Of a DNA stretch of 44,174 nucleotides, positions 1 to 9,042 are shown one piece after another. A program made the position numbers and the translations under genes. Numbering within the stretch: position 1 is the first letter of the stretch; every line of letters starts with the position of its first letter. Under the pieces are notes generated by a model, which worked only from the letters and a program-made list of their open reading frames with translations, had not been told where the DNA came from and did not search any database. This stretch comes from Nitrospirae bacterium CG2_30_70_394 (lineage in GTDB: Bacteria; CG2-30-53-67; CG2-30-70-394): contig MNYW01000150.1 of NCBI GenBank assembly GCA_001873295.1, positions 1 through 44,174 of the forward strand. The letters run 5' to 3'.

Positions 1-1
1 A

Positions 2-85
2 CCCCCGCGGCGCCGGTCGCTGCCCCCGCGGCGTCGGCCGCTGCCCCCGCGGCGCCGGCCGGTACCCCCGCGGCGCCGGTTGGTG
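2..85. repeat. 21-nt tandem repeat, four copies
   Basis: Four consecutive 21-nt units start at 2, 23, 44 and 65. Each begins CCCCCGCGGCG and differs only in the last ten bases. The unit is 7 codons, so read in frame it would give an Ala/Pro-rich linker of the P-A-A-P-V type. The window edge cuts it, so its full copy number is unknown. Confidence 0.8.
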
Positions 86-518
86 TGGAGCCGGTCGGGC
101 TGGAGGGGAGCCGCGGGGTACAGGAGGGTGGGGGGCGGGCGGCTGGCTCCGCAAAGGGCTTGCCGCCCATGAACGCGCGGGGGTGCGCATCGCCGGCCGC
201 GACGGTGTGGGTCACACTCACCCTGCGCGATGGCCGGCGCCTTACGGAGGGGGTCTCGGCGCGGAGGAGGCAAAAGGGGCAGAGGAGCTTTTTGAGGCGC
301 TCCTCCGTGACCTCTGCGACCGGGGCGCTGAACAACCCTTCGCGTCCATTCGCGGCGCGCTCTTTCCCTATCCCGCCACCCCGTTCGGGTGCACCTGCCC
401 TTGTGGCGTTACCCGATCGAGCGGCTCCGCCCACCGCCTGGGGTGGTCCCGCAACGCCGGGCGAGGGGTCGGCGGCGGACCGGCCGGCGGCCGGAGGGGA
501 GCGGGTCGGCCCCATTTT

Positions 519-547
519 TTGACACCGAAGGGGGCCGTTGTTAGGTT
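519..547 (+). promoter_or_regulatory. Candidate sigma-70 promoter for glyQ
   Basis: A perfect -35 hexamer TTGACA (519-524) is followed after 17 nt by TAGGTT (542-547), a weak -10 (3 of 6). It leaves a leader of about 55 nt before the glyQ ATG. Prediction from sequence only. Confidence 0.4.
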
Positions 548-609
548 GCGCGCCCTGTTTGTGGAGCGATTTTTTTGTCCGTGGGTTGCGAGGTATCTGA
601 AGAGACTCC

Positions 610-1503
610 ATGGCCGCCGCCCTCGCCTTTCAGGATGTGATCCTCCGGTTGCAGACCTTTTGGAGCGCGCGCGGCTGCTGCCTCACCCAGGGGACTGACG
701 TGGAGGTGGGGGCGGGGACCTTTTCGCCGCACACCTTCCTTCGTTCCCTCGGGCCGGAGCCGTGGCGGGCCGCCTATGTGCAGCCGTCGCGGCGTCCGGC
801 GGATGGCCGCTACGGGGAGAACCCGAACCGGCTTCAGCACTACTTCCAGTATCAGGTCCTCCTCAAGCCGTCGCCCTTGGAGGTGCAGGAGCTCTACCTC
901 GATTCCCTCCGTGTGCTGGCCATCGACCCCCTCGCCCACGACATCCGCTTCGTGGAGGACGACTGGGAGTCGCCCACCCTCGGCGCGGCGGGGCTCGGCT
1001 GGGAGGTGTGGCTCGACGGCATGGAGGTAACCCAGTTCACCTACTTCCAACAGGTCGGCGGGGTAGAGCTCTCGCCCATCCCGGTGGAGATCACCTACGG
1101 CCTGGAGCGGATTGCCATGTACCTCCAGGGGGTCGATTCGGTCTTCGACCTCGCCTGGGGGGGCGGGATCACCTACGGCCAGGTCTACCACCAAAACGAG
1201 GTGGAGCACTCCCACTACAACTTCGAGGTGGCGGACGTGGCGATGGTCCGCCGCCACTTCGACGATTTCGAGGGCGAGGCGCGGCGCACCCTCGCGGCCG
1301 GGCTGGTCCTGCCCGGCTACGACTCGGTCCTCAAGTGCTCCCACTGCTTCAACCTCCTCGACGCCCGCGGTGCCCTGTCGGTGACCGAGCGCACCGGCTA
1401 CATCGGCCGGGTCCGCCACCTGGCGCGCCAGGTGGCCAGCGCCTATCTGGCGAGCCGCGAGGCCCTTGGCTTCCCGATGCTGAAGCGGGAGGTGGGGGCG
1501 TGA
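610..1503 (+). CDS. glyQ: Glycine--tRNA ligase alpha subunit
   Basis: Alpha chain of the bacterial two-subunit (alpha2beta2) glycyl-tRNA synthetase, which charges tRNA-Gly with glycine using ATP. The 297-aa product has the usual family length and is recognisable throughout: an N-terminal [12 protein letters not shown] stretch, then [40 protein letters not shown] and a long conserved block with [13 protein letters not shown] and [12 protein letters not shown]. It carries the glycyl-adenylate-forming active site. The ATG at 610 follows a weak AGAG ribosome-binding site. glyS follows 63 nt later on the same strand, as expected for the partner subunit. The order glyQ-glyS-ppdK is also familiar from Geobacter-type deltaproteobacteria. 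Confidence 0.97.
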   Translation: MAAALAFQDVILRLQTFWSARGCCLTQGTDVEVGAGTFSPHTFLRSLGPEPWRAAYVQPSRRPADGRYGENPNRLQHYFQYQVLLKPSPLEVQELYLDSLRVLAIDPLAHDIRFVEDDWESPTLGAAGLGWEVWLDGMEVTQFTYFQQVGGVELSPIPVEITYGLERIAMYLQGVDSVFDLAWGGGITYGQVYHQNEVEHSHYNFEVADVAMVRRHFDDFEGEARRTLAAGLVLPGYDSVLKCSHCFNLLDARGALSVTERTGYIGRVRHLARQVASAYLASREALGFPMLKREVGA

Positions 1504-1566
1504 GGGCAGCGCGCCGCGCCGGGGTGGGGGAGGCCGCGTGGGCGCGGCGCTGCCGGGAGGTTGCCG

Positions 1567-3642
1567 GTGGCTGAGCTGCTTCTGGAGATCGGCTGCGAGG
1601 AGCTGCCCGCGGGCTACCTCGCCCCAGCGGTGCGCGCCCTGGCGGATGGGGTGTTGGAGCTCCTCGCCGAGCTGCACGTCCCGGCCACCGGCCTCACCAC
1701 CTACGAGACGCCGCGGCGCCTGGCGATCTGTCTGGCCGAGGTGGCGGAGGTGCAAGCGACGCGCGAGGTGGAGCGGCGCGGCCCCGCGGTCTCCGTGGCG
1801 TACGACGCGGGCGGCAAGCTCACCCGCGCCGGGGAGGGGTTCCTCCGTTCCGCCGGGGTGGCGGAGGCGGAGCTGATCCGCATCCATGGGACGAAGGGCG
1901 ACTACCTTGGCGCACGCATCCGCGAGGGCGGCGGGGCCACCCGCGCCCTGCTGGCCGCCCGCCTGCCCGAGGTGATCCGCACCCTCTCCTTCCCCAAGGC
2001 GATGCGCTGGGGGAGCGGCACCTGGCGCTTTGCCCGCCCGGTCCATTGGATCCTCTGCCTCCTCGGCGGCGCGGTGGTCGACTTCGCGGTGGACGGGGTG
2101 GCCGCTGGGAAGTTCACGTACGGCCATAGGTTCATCGCGCCTGCGGCGTGTGAAGTCAGCGGCTTAGAGAGCTACCTTGCAAGTCTGCGCGAGGCCGCGG
2201 TGGAGCCCGAGCCGGGGCGCCGCGCGGCCACCATCCAGGCGCGCGCCGCAACCTTGGGGGACGAGGCGGGCGGCCGGGTGGTGGTGGACGCTTCGCTCCT
2301 GGACGAGGTGACCCACCTGGTGGAGCAGCCGGACTGCTGCCTGGGCCGCTTCGACGAGGCCTTCTTGGCGCTGCCGCGCGAGGTCCTGGTCACCTCCATG
2401 GCGAAGAACCAGCGCTACTTCCCGGTGGAGGCGACGGCGGGCGGCCCGCTGCTTTCGTGCTTCGTGGCGGTGACCAACTCCCACCCGGCGGCGGCGGCGA
2501 ACGTGCGCGCTGGCAACGAGCGGGTGTTGCGCGCGCGCCTGGCGGATGCCCGCTTCTTCTGGGACGAGGACCGCAAGCGGCCGCTGATCTCGCGCCTCGC
2601 CGACCTCGCCGGCGTCACCCTTCACGAGCGTCTCGGCTCGGTGCGCGGTCGGGTGGCGCGGATGGAGGAGATCGCCGTGGCCCTCGCGACCGAGGTGGGC
2701 GGGGCGGAGGTGGAGGCGGTGAGGCGCGCGGTGCAGCTCGCCAAGGCGGACCTCACCAGCCACATGGTGGTGGAGTTCACCTCCCTGCAGGGGGTGATGG
2801 GCCGCTACTACGCCGCCCACGACGGCGAGCAGCCCGCGGTGTGCCTGGCGATCGAGGAGCACTACCGGCCGCGCTTCGCCGGCGATCTCCTGCCGGCCTC
2901 GCCCCTCGGTCGTCTGGTGGCGGTGGCCGAGCGGCTCGACGTGGTGTGCGGCGGCTTCGCCGTGGGGCTTATCCCCACCGGTTCGCAGGACCCCTTTGGC
3001 CTGCGTCGCGCCGGTCTTGGCCTCATCCAGATCTGTCTCGACGCCGGCTGGGACATCGACCTCGCGCCGCAGGTGGCGCGCAACCTGGAGCTTCTCGCGG
3101 CCGAGGGTGTGCAGGTGGCCGCGTCGGCCGCGGCGCAGCTCCGCGACTTTCTCGGCCAGCGCCTCCACTACGCCCTGTGCAGCCACGGCGTGGCCGAGGA
3201 GGTGGTGCGGGCGGTCCTCGCCGCCGGCGCGACGCGGCCGGTGGACGCCCGCGCCCGCGCCGCCGCCCTGGCCGAGCTGCGCCAGGACCCCTCGTTCGCC
3301 GACATCGCCACCTCCTTCAAGCGGGTCAACCGGATCCTCCCTGACGGCTTCGTGGGGGCGGCGGTCGACCGGGCGGTGCTCACCGAGGTGGCGGAGCGGG
3401 AGCTGCTGGCGGCGTGCGAGCAGGTGGAGCTGCTGGCCGCGCCGCTGCGCGCCGCGGGCGATTATGGCCAGCTCCTCCGCCGTCTGGTTACACTGCGCCC
3501 GGCGGTCGATCGGTTTTTTGAGGACATCCTGGTGATGGCTCAGGAGGAGGCGGTGCGGAGGGCACGGCTGTCGCTGCTGGCGCGGGTGCGCCACCTCTTC
3601 GATGGGCTCGCCGACATGAGCCAACTGGCGGCGGAGGGGTAG
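1567..3642 (+). CDS. glyS: Glycine--tRNA ligase beta subunit
   Basis: Beta chain of the tetrameric glycyl-tRNA synthetase, needed for tRNA recognition; it acts in the cytoplasm with GlyQ. About 691 aa, the normal length. The N-terminus [14 protein letters not shown] and the later segments [10 protein letters not shown] and [19 protein letters not shown] are hallmarks of the family. An HD-like segment and a C-terminal anticodon-binding (DALR-like) helical region follow. Start choice: a strong Shine-Dalgarno GGGAGG lies at 1555-1560. A TTG at 1561 abuts it with no spacer, whereas the GTG at 1567 has a 6-nt spacer, so GTG 1567 is preferred. The true start could still be 1561. Confidence 0.96.
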   Translation: MAELLLEIGCEELPAGYLAPAVRALADGVLELLAELHVPATGLTTYETPRRLAICLAEVAEVQATREVERRGPAVSVAYDAGGKLTRAGEGFLRSAGVAEAELIRIHGTKGDYLGARIREGGGATRALLAARLPEVIRTLSFPKAMRWGSGTWRFARPVHWILCLLGGAVVDFAVDGVAAGKFTYGHRFIAPAACEVSGLESYLASLREAAVEPEPGRRAATIQARAATLGDEAGGRVVVDASLLDEVTHLVEQPDCCLGRFDEAFLALPREVLVTSMAKNQRYFPVEATAGGPLLSCFVAVTNSHPAAAANVRAGNERVLRARLADARFFWDEDRKRPLISRLADLAGVTLHERLGSVRGRVARMEEIAVALATEVGGAEVEAVRRAVQLAKADLTSHMVVEFTSLQGVMGRYYAAHDGEQPAVCLAIEEHYRPRFAGDLLPASPLGRLVAVAERLDVVCGGFAVGLIPTGSQDPFGLRRAGLGLIQICLDAGWDIDLAPQVARNLELLAAEGVQVAASAAAQLRDFLGQRLHYALCSHGVAEEVVRAVLAAGATRPVDARARAAALAELRQDPSFADIATSFKRVNRILPDGFVGAAVDRAVLTEVAERELLAACEQVELLAAPLRAAGDYGQLLRRLVTLRPAVDRFFEDILVMAQEEAVRRARLSLLARVRHLFDGLADMSQLAAEG

Positions 3643-3689
3643 CCCCCGCGCGTCGCCGACTTGTCTTCACACCCTACGGAGGCACAACG

Positions 3690-6347
3690 GTGACCACACC
3701 CAAGTACGTCTACGTCTTCGCCAATGGCCACAGCGAGGGGCGCGGTGACCAGAAGGATCTCCTCGGCGGCAAGGGGGCGGGGCTCGCCGAGATGACCCAC
3801 CTTGGGATCCCGGTGCCCGCCGGTTTCACCCTCACCACCGAGGTGTGCACCTACTTCAATAACCACGCCAAGGGCTACCCGCCGGAGCTGTGGGACCAGG
3901 TCCTCGACGCCATGCGCCAGACCGAAGAGGCGATGGGCCACCGCTTCGGCGATGCAGCCGATCCGCTGCTCGTCTCGGTGCGTTCGGGGGCGCGCGTCTC
4001 CATGCCCGGGATGATGGACACGGTCCTCAACCTTGGCCTCAACGACGCAACCGTGCAGGGGCTGATCGCCAAGTCCGGGAACGCGCGCTTCGGTTGGGAC
4101 GCCTACCGCCGCTTCATCACCATGTACGGCGACGTGGTCCTCGGGGTCCCCCACGCCGCCTTCGAGAAGATCCTCGACGCGAAGAAGGCGGCGGTGGGGG
4201 CGCTGCTCGACACCGACCTCTCCGCCGACGACCTCCGTTCGCTCATCGCGTCGTACAAGCAGCTCGTTCTGGAGACCACCGGCAAACCCTTCCCCGATGA
4301 CCCGCTGGTGCAGCTCCGCGGCGGGATCAACGCGGTCTTCGATTCGTGGAACGTGCCGCGCGCGATCACCTACCGGAAGCTCAACGCCATCCCCGACCAC
4401 TGGGGCACCGCGGTGAACGTCGTCTCGATGGTCTACGGCAACCGTGGCGAGACCTCCGGCACCGGTGTCGCCTTCACCCGCGACCCGGCCACCGGCGAGC
4501 GCCGCTTCTTCGGCGAGTACCTGGTGAACGCCCAGGGTGAGGACGTGGTTGCGGGGATCCGCACGCCGCTGCCGATCGCCGAGCTGGAGCGCCAGATGCC
4601 GTCGATCTACCGCCAGCTCGTGGAGATCTACCAGGGGCTGGAGCGCCACTACCAAGACATGCAGGACATGGAGTTCACCGTCGAGGAGGGGAAGCTCTAC
4701 ATGCTCCAGACGCGCACCGGCAAGCGCACCGCGCAGGCGGCGGTGCGCATCGCTGTGGAGATGGTGAGCGAGGGGCTGATCGACGAGGCGACCGCGGTAT
4801 CGCGGGTGGCGCCGGCGCAGCTCGACCAGCTGCTCCATCCGCGCATCGACACCGACCAGCCGGTGGAGGTGGTGGCCAAGGGGTTGCCCGCCAGCCCAGG
4901 CGCGGCGGTGGGCGGGGTGGTCTTCACCGCCGAGGCTGCGATCGAGGCGGCGGCGAAGGGGCGGCAAGTGGTCCTGGTACGCGCCGAGACCTCGCCCGAT
5001 GACGTGGGCGGGATGCACGCCGCCGAGGGGATCCTCACCGCTCGTGGCGGCATGACCAGCCACGCGGCGGTGGTGGCGCGCGGCATGGGCAAATGCTGCG
5101 TCGCCGGCTGTGCCGCGATCCAGGTGGATGCGGAGGCGCGCCAGTTCACCGCCGGCGATCGGGTGGTGCACGAGTTCGACACCATCTCCCTCAACGGCTC
5201 CACCGGCGAGGTGATCCTCGGTGCCGCCAAGCTCATCGTTCCCGAGCTCTCCGGCGACTTCAACAAGCTCATGGGGTGGGCGGACCAGATCCGCACCCTG
5301 AAGGTACGGACCAACGCGGACACCCCGGAGGACGCCGCCAACGCGGTCGCCTTTGGTGCCGAGGGGATCGGCCTGTGCCGCACCGAGCACATGTTTTTCG
5401 GCGAAGAGCGGCTGCCGGTGGTCCAGGAGATGATCCTTGCCGAGGACGAGGCGACCCGCCGCGCGGTCCTCGCCCGCCTCCTGCCCTTCCAGCGTGACGA
5501 CTTCCTCGGGATCTTCCGCGCCATGGATGGCCGGCCGGTGACCATCCGCCTCCTCGACCCGCCGCTGCACGAGTTCCTCCCCTCGCGCGAGGGGCTCATC
5601 GAAGAGGTCGCCACCCTGCGTGCCAACGGGCGCGACCCCGCTGCCTTGGTGGTGAAGGAGCGGCTCCTGGCGAAGGTGAACCACCTCCACGAGCTCAATC
5701 CGATGCTCGGCCACCGCGGCTGCCGCCTCGGCATCTCCTACCCGGAGATCTACGAGATGCAGGCCGAGGCGATCGCCCTCGCCGCCTGCGCCCTGCGGCA
5801 GGAGGGGAAGCGGATCGTCCCCGAGATCATGATCCCCCTGGTCGGAACCGTGGCCGAGTTCCGCTATCTCAAGGAGCGGATCGTGAAGGTGGTGGAGGAG
5901 GTGAAGGGGCGCGCGGGGGTCGAGCTCGACTACCTCATTGGGACGATGATCGAGATCCCGCGCGCCGCCCTCACCGCCGATGCGATCGCCGCCGAGGCCG
6001 AGTTTTTCTCCTGCGGCACCAACGACCTCACCCAGATGACCTTCGGCTACTCGCGCGACGACGCCGGCGTCTTCCTCCCCGACTACCTGGAGAAGAAGAT
6101 CCTGCCGGTGGACCCCTTCCAGGTCCTCGACCGCGACGGCGTCGGCCAGCTCATCCGAATGGCGGTGGAGAAGGGGCGCAGCGCGCGGCCGGAGCTCAAG
6201 GTCGGGATCTGCGGCGAGCACGGCGGCGAGCCGTCGTCCATCGAGTTCTGCCACCAGGTGGGGCTCAACTACGTCTCGTGCTCCCCCTTCCGCGTCCCCA
6301 TCGCCCGCCTCGCCGCCGCCCACGCGGCCCTGGCAAGCAGGAAATAG
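3690..6347 (+). CDS. ppdK: Pyruvate, phosphate dikinase
   Basis: Interconverts pyruvate + ATP + Pi and PEP + AMP + PPi, linking glycolysis and gluconeogenesis in the cytoplasm. At 885 aa it is full length. In order it has an N-terminal ATP-grasp nucleotide-binding domain ([14 protein letters not shown], then the [16 protein letters not shown] block), the swivelling phosphohistidine domain with [16 protein letters not shown] (His about residue 458), and the C-terminal TIM-barrel PEP/pyruvate domain with [20 protein letters not shown] and the catalytic-Cys segment GICGEHGG (Cys about 841). It starts at GTG 3690 behind GGAGG near 3677, 47 nt after glyS, so it may be read from the glyQS transcript. 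Confidence 0.97.
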   Translation: MTTPKYVYVFANGHSEGRGDQKDLLGGKGAGLAEMTHLGIPVPAGFTLTTEVCTYFNNHAKGYPPELWDQVLDAMRQTEEAMGHRFGDAADPLLVSVRSGARVSMPGMMDTVLNLGLNDATVQGLIAKSGNARFGWDAYRRFITMYGDVVLGVPHAAFEKILDAKKAAVGALLDTDLSADDLRSLIASYKQLVLETTGKPFPDDPLVQLRGGINAVFDSWNVPRAITYRKLNAIPDHWGTAVNVVSMVYGNRGETSGTGVAFTRDPATGERRFFGEYLVNAQGEDVVAGIRTPLPIAELERQMPSIYRQLVEIYQGLERHYQDMQDMEFTVEEGKLYMLQTRTGKRTAQAAVRIAVEMVSEGLIDEATAVSRVAPAQLDQLLHPRIDTDQPVEVVAKGLPASPGAAVGGVVFTAEAAIEAAAKGRQVVLVRAETSPDDVGGMHAAEGILTARGGMTSHAAVVARGMGKCCVAGCAAIQVDAEARQFTAGDRVVHEFDTISLNGSTGEVILGAAKLIVPELSGDFNKLMGWADQIRTLKVRTNADTPEDAANAVAFGAEGIGLCRTEHMFFGEERLPVVQEMILAEDEATRRAVLARLLPFQRDDFLGIFRAMDGRPVTIRLLDPPLHEFLPSREGLIEEVATLRANGRDPAALVVKERLLAKVNHLHELNPMLGHRGCRLGISYPEIYEMQAEAIALAACALRQEGKRIVPEIMIPLVGTVAEFRYLKERIVKVVEEVKGRAGVELDYLIGTMIEIPRAALTADAIAAEAEFFSCGTNDLTQMTFGYSRDDAGVFLPDYLEKKILPVDPFQVLDRDGVGQLIRMAVEKGRSARPELKVGICGEHGGEPSSIEFCHQVGLNYVSCSPFRVPIARLAAAHAALASRK

Positions 6348-6425
6348 GAAGTAGGAAGGGGGTGGCCTCCGCAGCCTGGGGGAGAGGGCTGCTGCCCCCG
6401 TTCTACCTTCTCCTTCCTACTTCCT
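6346..6425. repeat. Inverted repeat after ppdK
   Basis: A perfect 13-bp inverted repeat, AGGAAGTAGGAAG at 6346-6358 and its complement at 6413-6425, encloses about 54 nt. It begins on the ppdK stop codon. It could end or protect the ppdK transcript, although no T-run follows. Just after it, CCTCTTTGCG occurs twice (6426-6435 and 6450-6459). Confidence 0.55.
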
Positions 6426-6617
6426 CCTCTTTGCGCCTTCGCGTCCTGGCCTCTTTGCGTTGCGTCGTCTTCCGGTCACCCGGCGAAAAGCTCGCCGCTG
6501 GAGCGGGAGCAACCCTCGCCCCTCTTGGGCCGGCGTCACCCGGAGCGACCTCCCCGCCGCGCGCGGCGGACCGTCCCGCCCCGATCGCCACCTTGCCGGG
6601 GGCGACGGGCGGCGGCC

Positions 6618-7409
6618 TTAGACGCAATCGACGCAGCGGACGATGCCGCGGGTGGAGGCATCGAGGAAGGTGAGGAAGGTGCGGATCTCCGGCAGGTCGG
6701 GGAGCTCCTGGCGGACCCGCTCCAGGGCCTCTGCCTGAGGAAGCTGGGAGCGGTAGAGGATCTCGAAGGCGTCGCGAATCGCGTTGATCGTCTCGCGCGG
6801 GAACTTACGCCGCCGCAGCCCCACCAGGTTCAGCCCCTGGGCGACCGCGCGGTTGCCGAGGACGGTGAGGAAGGGGGGCACGTCGTTGGCCACCGCCGAG
6901 GCGCCGCCGACCATCGCGTGGGCGCCGATGCGGACGAACTGATGGACCGCGGAGAGGCCGCCGATGATCGCGTAATCGTCCACCCAAACGTGGCCGGCGA
7001 GGGCGACGTTATTGGCGAGGATGCAGTGGTTGCCCACCTGCACGTCGTGGGCCATGTGGGCGCCCACCATCAGCAGGTTGTGGTCGCCGAGGGTGGTCAC
7101 CATCTGGTCGCCCTTCGTCCCCTTGTGGATGGTGACGAACTCGCGAACGGTGTTGTGGTTGCCAATCCGCACCTTCGACGGCTCGCCGGAGAACTTCAGA
7201 TCCTGCGGCACGTCGCCCACCGAGACCGCCTGGTGAAAGCGGTTGTCGCTGCCGATCACCGTGTCGCCTTGGATCACGCAGTGCGGGCCGACCACGGTGC
7301 GTGCGCCGATGTGCACCTCGGGCCCGATCACCGTGAACGGGCCGATCTCCACCCCCTCGTCCAGCTTGGCCCCCTCTTCGATGACGGCGGTACGGTGAAT
7401 CTGGGTCAT
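6618..7409 (-). CDS. lpxA: UDP-N-acetylglucosamine acyltransferase LpxA
   Basis: First enzyme of lipid A synthesis: it moves a 3-hydroxyacyl chain from ACP to UDP-GlcNAc in the cytoplasm. The 263-aa protein has the family length. The N-terminal two thirds are left-handed beta-helix hexapeptide repeats (AVIEEGAKLDEGVEIGPFTVIGPEV and onward), with the conserved IGDNNTVREFVTIHKGT-type segment as IGNHNTVREFVTIHKGT, and H-V-x-V-x-D-Y repeats. The C-terminal helical domain carries GLNLVGLRRRKF. The start is ATG at 7409; the frame continues upstream but without family similarity. The usual partners lpxD, fabZ and lpxB are not next to it, so the gene is displaced from the common cluster. It is evidence for an outer membrane with LPS. 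Confidence 0.95.
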   Translation of the reverse strand: MTQIHRTAVIEEGAKLDEGVEIGPFTVIGPEVHIGARTVVGPHCVIQGDTVIGSDNRFHQAVSVGDVPQDLKFSGEPSKVRIGNHNTVREFVTIHKGTKGDQMVTTLGDHNLLMVGAHMAHDVQVGNHCILANNVALAGHVWVDDYAIIGGLSAVHQFVRIGAHAMVGGASAVANDVPPFLTVLGNRAVAQGLNLVGLRRRKFPRETINAIRDAFEILYRSQLPQAEALERVRQELPDLPEIRTFLTFLDASTRGIVRCVDCV

Positions 7410-7661
7410 GGCGCGGTCCGGTTGCGGGTGGGAGAGGGATTCACTCTCTAACGGAAATGGGGTGGCTGGCAAAGGGTGGCGTGGCCGGGGGCAACGGGTG
7501 GAGCGCGCGGGATACGCCTTGCGGGTCGCCCCCGCCGCCGCCCTCGGCGACCCTCTCCGGTGGCTCGCCCACCCGTGGCGCGTCGCGCCGTGGTTCCGGG
7601 GCAGGCCGTCCAATGCCACGGCCAAGCTCTTCGGCCGCACTGGCGGCGCGTCCCATTGCCC

Positions 7662-8552
7662 TCATTCCACCGCCGCCGGCGCGGCGCGGGCGGCGCGGCC
7701 GCGCAGGGTGACGCCGCCGGCGAGGCAGACAAGGGCCATGCCGGTGAGGGCGAGGGGGTTGGGGACCTCGCCCCACGCCGCCCAGCCGATGGCGCCGGCA
7801 AAGACCACCGCGAGGTAAACGAAGGGGCCGATCTGGGCGGCCGGGGCGTAGGCGTAGGCGCGGGTGAGGAAGAGCTGGCCGCCGGTAGCGAGGACGCCGC
7901 TGGCCAGCAGCGGTAGCCAGAGGGCGGGCGGCGGGGTCTGCCAGCACCAGGCGAGGGGCATGGCGGAGACGGTGGTGGCGATGAGGCCGAAGTAGAAGAC
8001 GATGCGGGTGGTGGGCTCGGAGCGGGTGAGGCGGCGGATGGCGACCATGGCGACCGCCGCCAGCAGGCCGGAGAAGAGGCCGATCACCGCCGCCGGCTCG
8101 ATGGCGTGGGCGGTGGGTTGGAGGATCAGGAGGAGACCGGCGAAGCCGATGAGCGCCGCGCCGGCGAGCGCCGGGGTGACCATCTCGCGCAGCCACACCC
8201 ACGCCACCAGCGGGATGAACAGGGGCATGGTGTAGTTGAGAAGCATGGCCACGGCGAGCGGCAGGCGGGCGAGGGCGTAGAAGAAGCAGTACATCGCCGC
8301 CAGCCCGGAGAGGCCGCGGACCAGGTGGATCGGGAATGAGGTGGTGGCGAGGTCGCGGGCGCCGCGCCGCAGGCCGTGGCGCACCAGCCACGGGGCGAGG
8401 GTGACGAGGCCGCTGGCGTTGCGGAAGAAGACCACCATCTCGTTGGGGAGGTGGTGGCCGGCGGTACGGATGCACACCCCCATGGCGGCGAAGAGCAGCG
8501 AGGAGAGGGCCACATACAGGGCGCCGCGCCGCGGATCGTGGTCAGGGACCAT
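7662..8552 (-). CDS. EamA/DMT-family inner-membrane transporter
   Basis: Predicted drug/metabolite transporter permease; the substrate cannot be told from sequence. The 296-aa protein has about ten hydrophobic helices arranged as two EamA repeats (roughly residues 10-135 and 150-285). The first repeat contains the family-typical segment FRNASGLVTLAPWL, followed by LVRGLSGLAAMYCFFYAL and LLNYTMPLFIPLVAWVWLRE. The second carries YLAVVFAGAIGWAAWGE near its end. ATG at 8552 has only a weak upstream ribosome-binding site. Its neighbours are unrelated, and a 252-nt gap separates it from lpxA, so it is probably transcribed alone. Confidence 0.85.
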   Translation of the reverse strand: MVPDHDPRRGALYVALSSLLFAAMGVCIRTAGHHLPNEMVVFFRNASGLVTLAPWLVRHGLRRGARDLATTSFPIHLVRGLSGLAAMYCFFYALARLPLAVAMLLNYTMPLFIPLVAWVWLREMVTPALAGAALIGFAGLLLILQPTAHAIEPAAVIGLFSGLLAAVAMVAIRRLTRSEPTTRIVFYFGLIATTVSAMPLAWCWQTPPPALWLPLLASGVLATGGQLFLTRAYAYAPAAQIGPFVYLAVVFAGAIGWAAWGEVPNPLALTGMALVCLAGGVTLRGRAARAAPAAVE

Positions 8553-8664
8553 GGTGGAACACGCCGCTGGGGTGAGACTGGCGCTTGGGGGATCGAGTGG
8601 CCGGCGTACCGCGCGTGCTCAGGCCGAGGTTGGTGGGCACGGCGCGCGTGGCGGTGGGCGGTCG

Positions 8665-8856
8665 CTACGGCGTGGGTTCCGGCGGCGCCGTCGCTGGCGC
8701 CTCCATCTCGGGTGCCTCCGCCGGTCCCTCGGGGGTGTGCTCCACGCCGGCGGGCTGCTCCTTCTTCTCGATCTTGCGCAGGCGCTTCTCGTCCTTCTTT
8801 TTCTTCTTCGCCAGATCCCTCTGGCGTCGTTCGAACTGGTAGTTGGTCTTGGCCAA
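8665..8856 (-). CDS. Small Lys-rich protein of unknown function
   Basis: A 63-aa protein read from a TTG start at 8856. The start is chosen because GGAAAG lies a few bases upstream and because the protein there begins LAKTNYQFERRQRDLAKKKK, a sequence type I recognise from small uncharacterised proteins of many proteobacteria. The first half is a very basic, probably helical segment (residues 7-33, almost all K/R/E). The second half is an acidic, Pro/Ala-rich tail. There is no signal peptide or membrane segment. A nucleic-acid- or ribosome-associated role is possible from the charge, but this is inference only. Confidence 0.7.
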   Translation of the reverse strand: MAKTNYQFERRQRDLAKKKKKDEKRLRKIEKKEQPAGVEHTPEGPAEAPEMEAPATAPPEPTP

Positions 8857-9042
8857 GGTGGACTTTCCGTTGGAGAAAAAGGGCGCGCCGTGAGCCGCGG
8901 CGCGTTGCGGTTCACGCAGCAGCGATTCTAGCCTTCTCGCGGTCCCCTTCGCGAGGCGCGGTGGGCGGTGGTCGATACAGGCGCGTCGATCCGTGGTAAG
9001 AACGCGCGCCGCCGCGCTCGCCGCGGCCTCGTCCGTGCCCCG

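Larger units (their letters stand above)
1..609. other. Gene-poor 5' region
   Basis: No convincing gene is visible before glyQ. One frame stays open from base 1 to 522 and begins as a Pro/Ala-rich repeat, so it could be the C-terminal tail of a protein starting outside the window. Its later part has no recognisable domain, and a second frame (183-698) is also open, as expected in DNA this GC-rich. The region holds a 21-nt tandem repeat (2-85), a 7-bp GC hairpin around 508-537 (CGGCCCC...GGGGCCG) and the likely glyQ promoter. Confidence 0.5.

Noticed and set aside
183-698. Open frame before and across the glyQ start, with GGLGAEEAKGAEELFEALL
   Set aside because: The short stretch vaguely recalls the C-terminal helix of creatininase-type enzymes, but there is no catalytic motif. 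The frame has Arg/Gly noise after it and overlaps glyQ.
541-6323. Very long minus-strand frames opposite glyQ, glyS and ppdK
   Set aside because: They are antisense shadows caused by high GC at third positions; the proteins are His/Arg/Gly-rich without domains.
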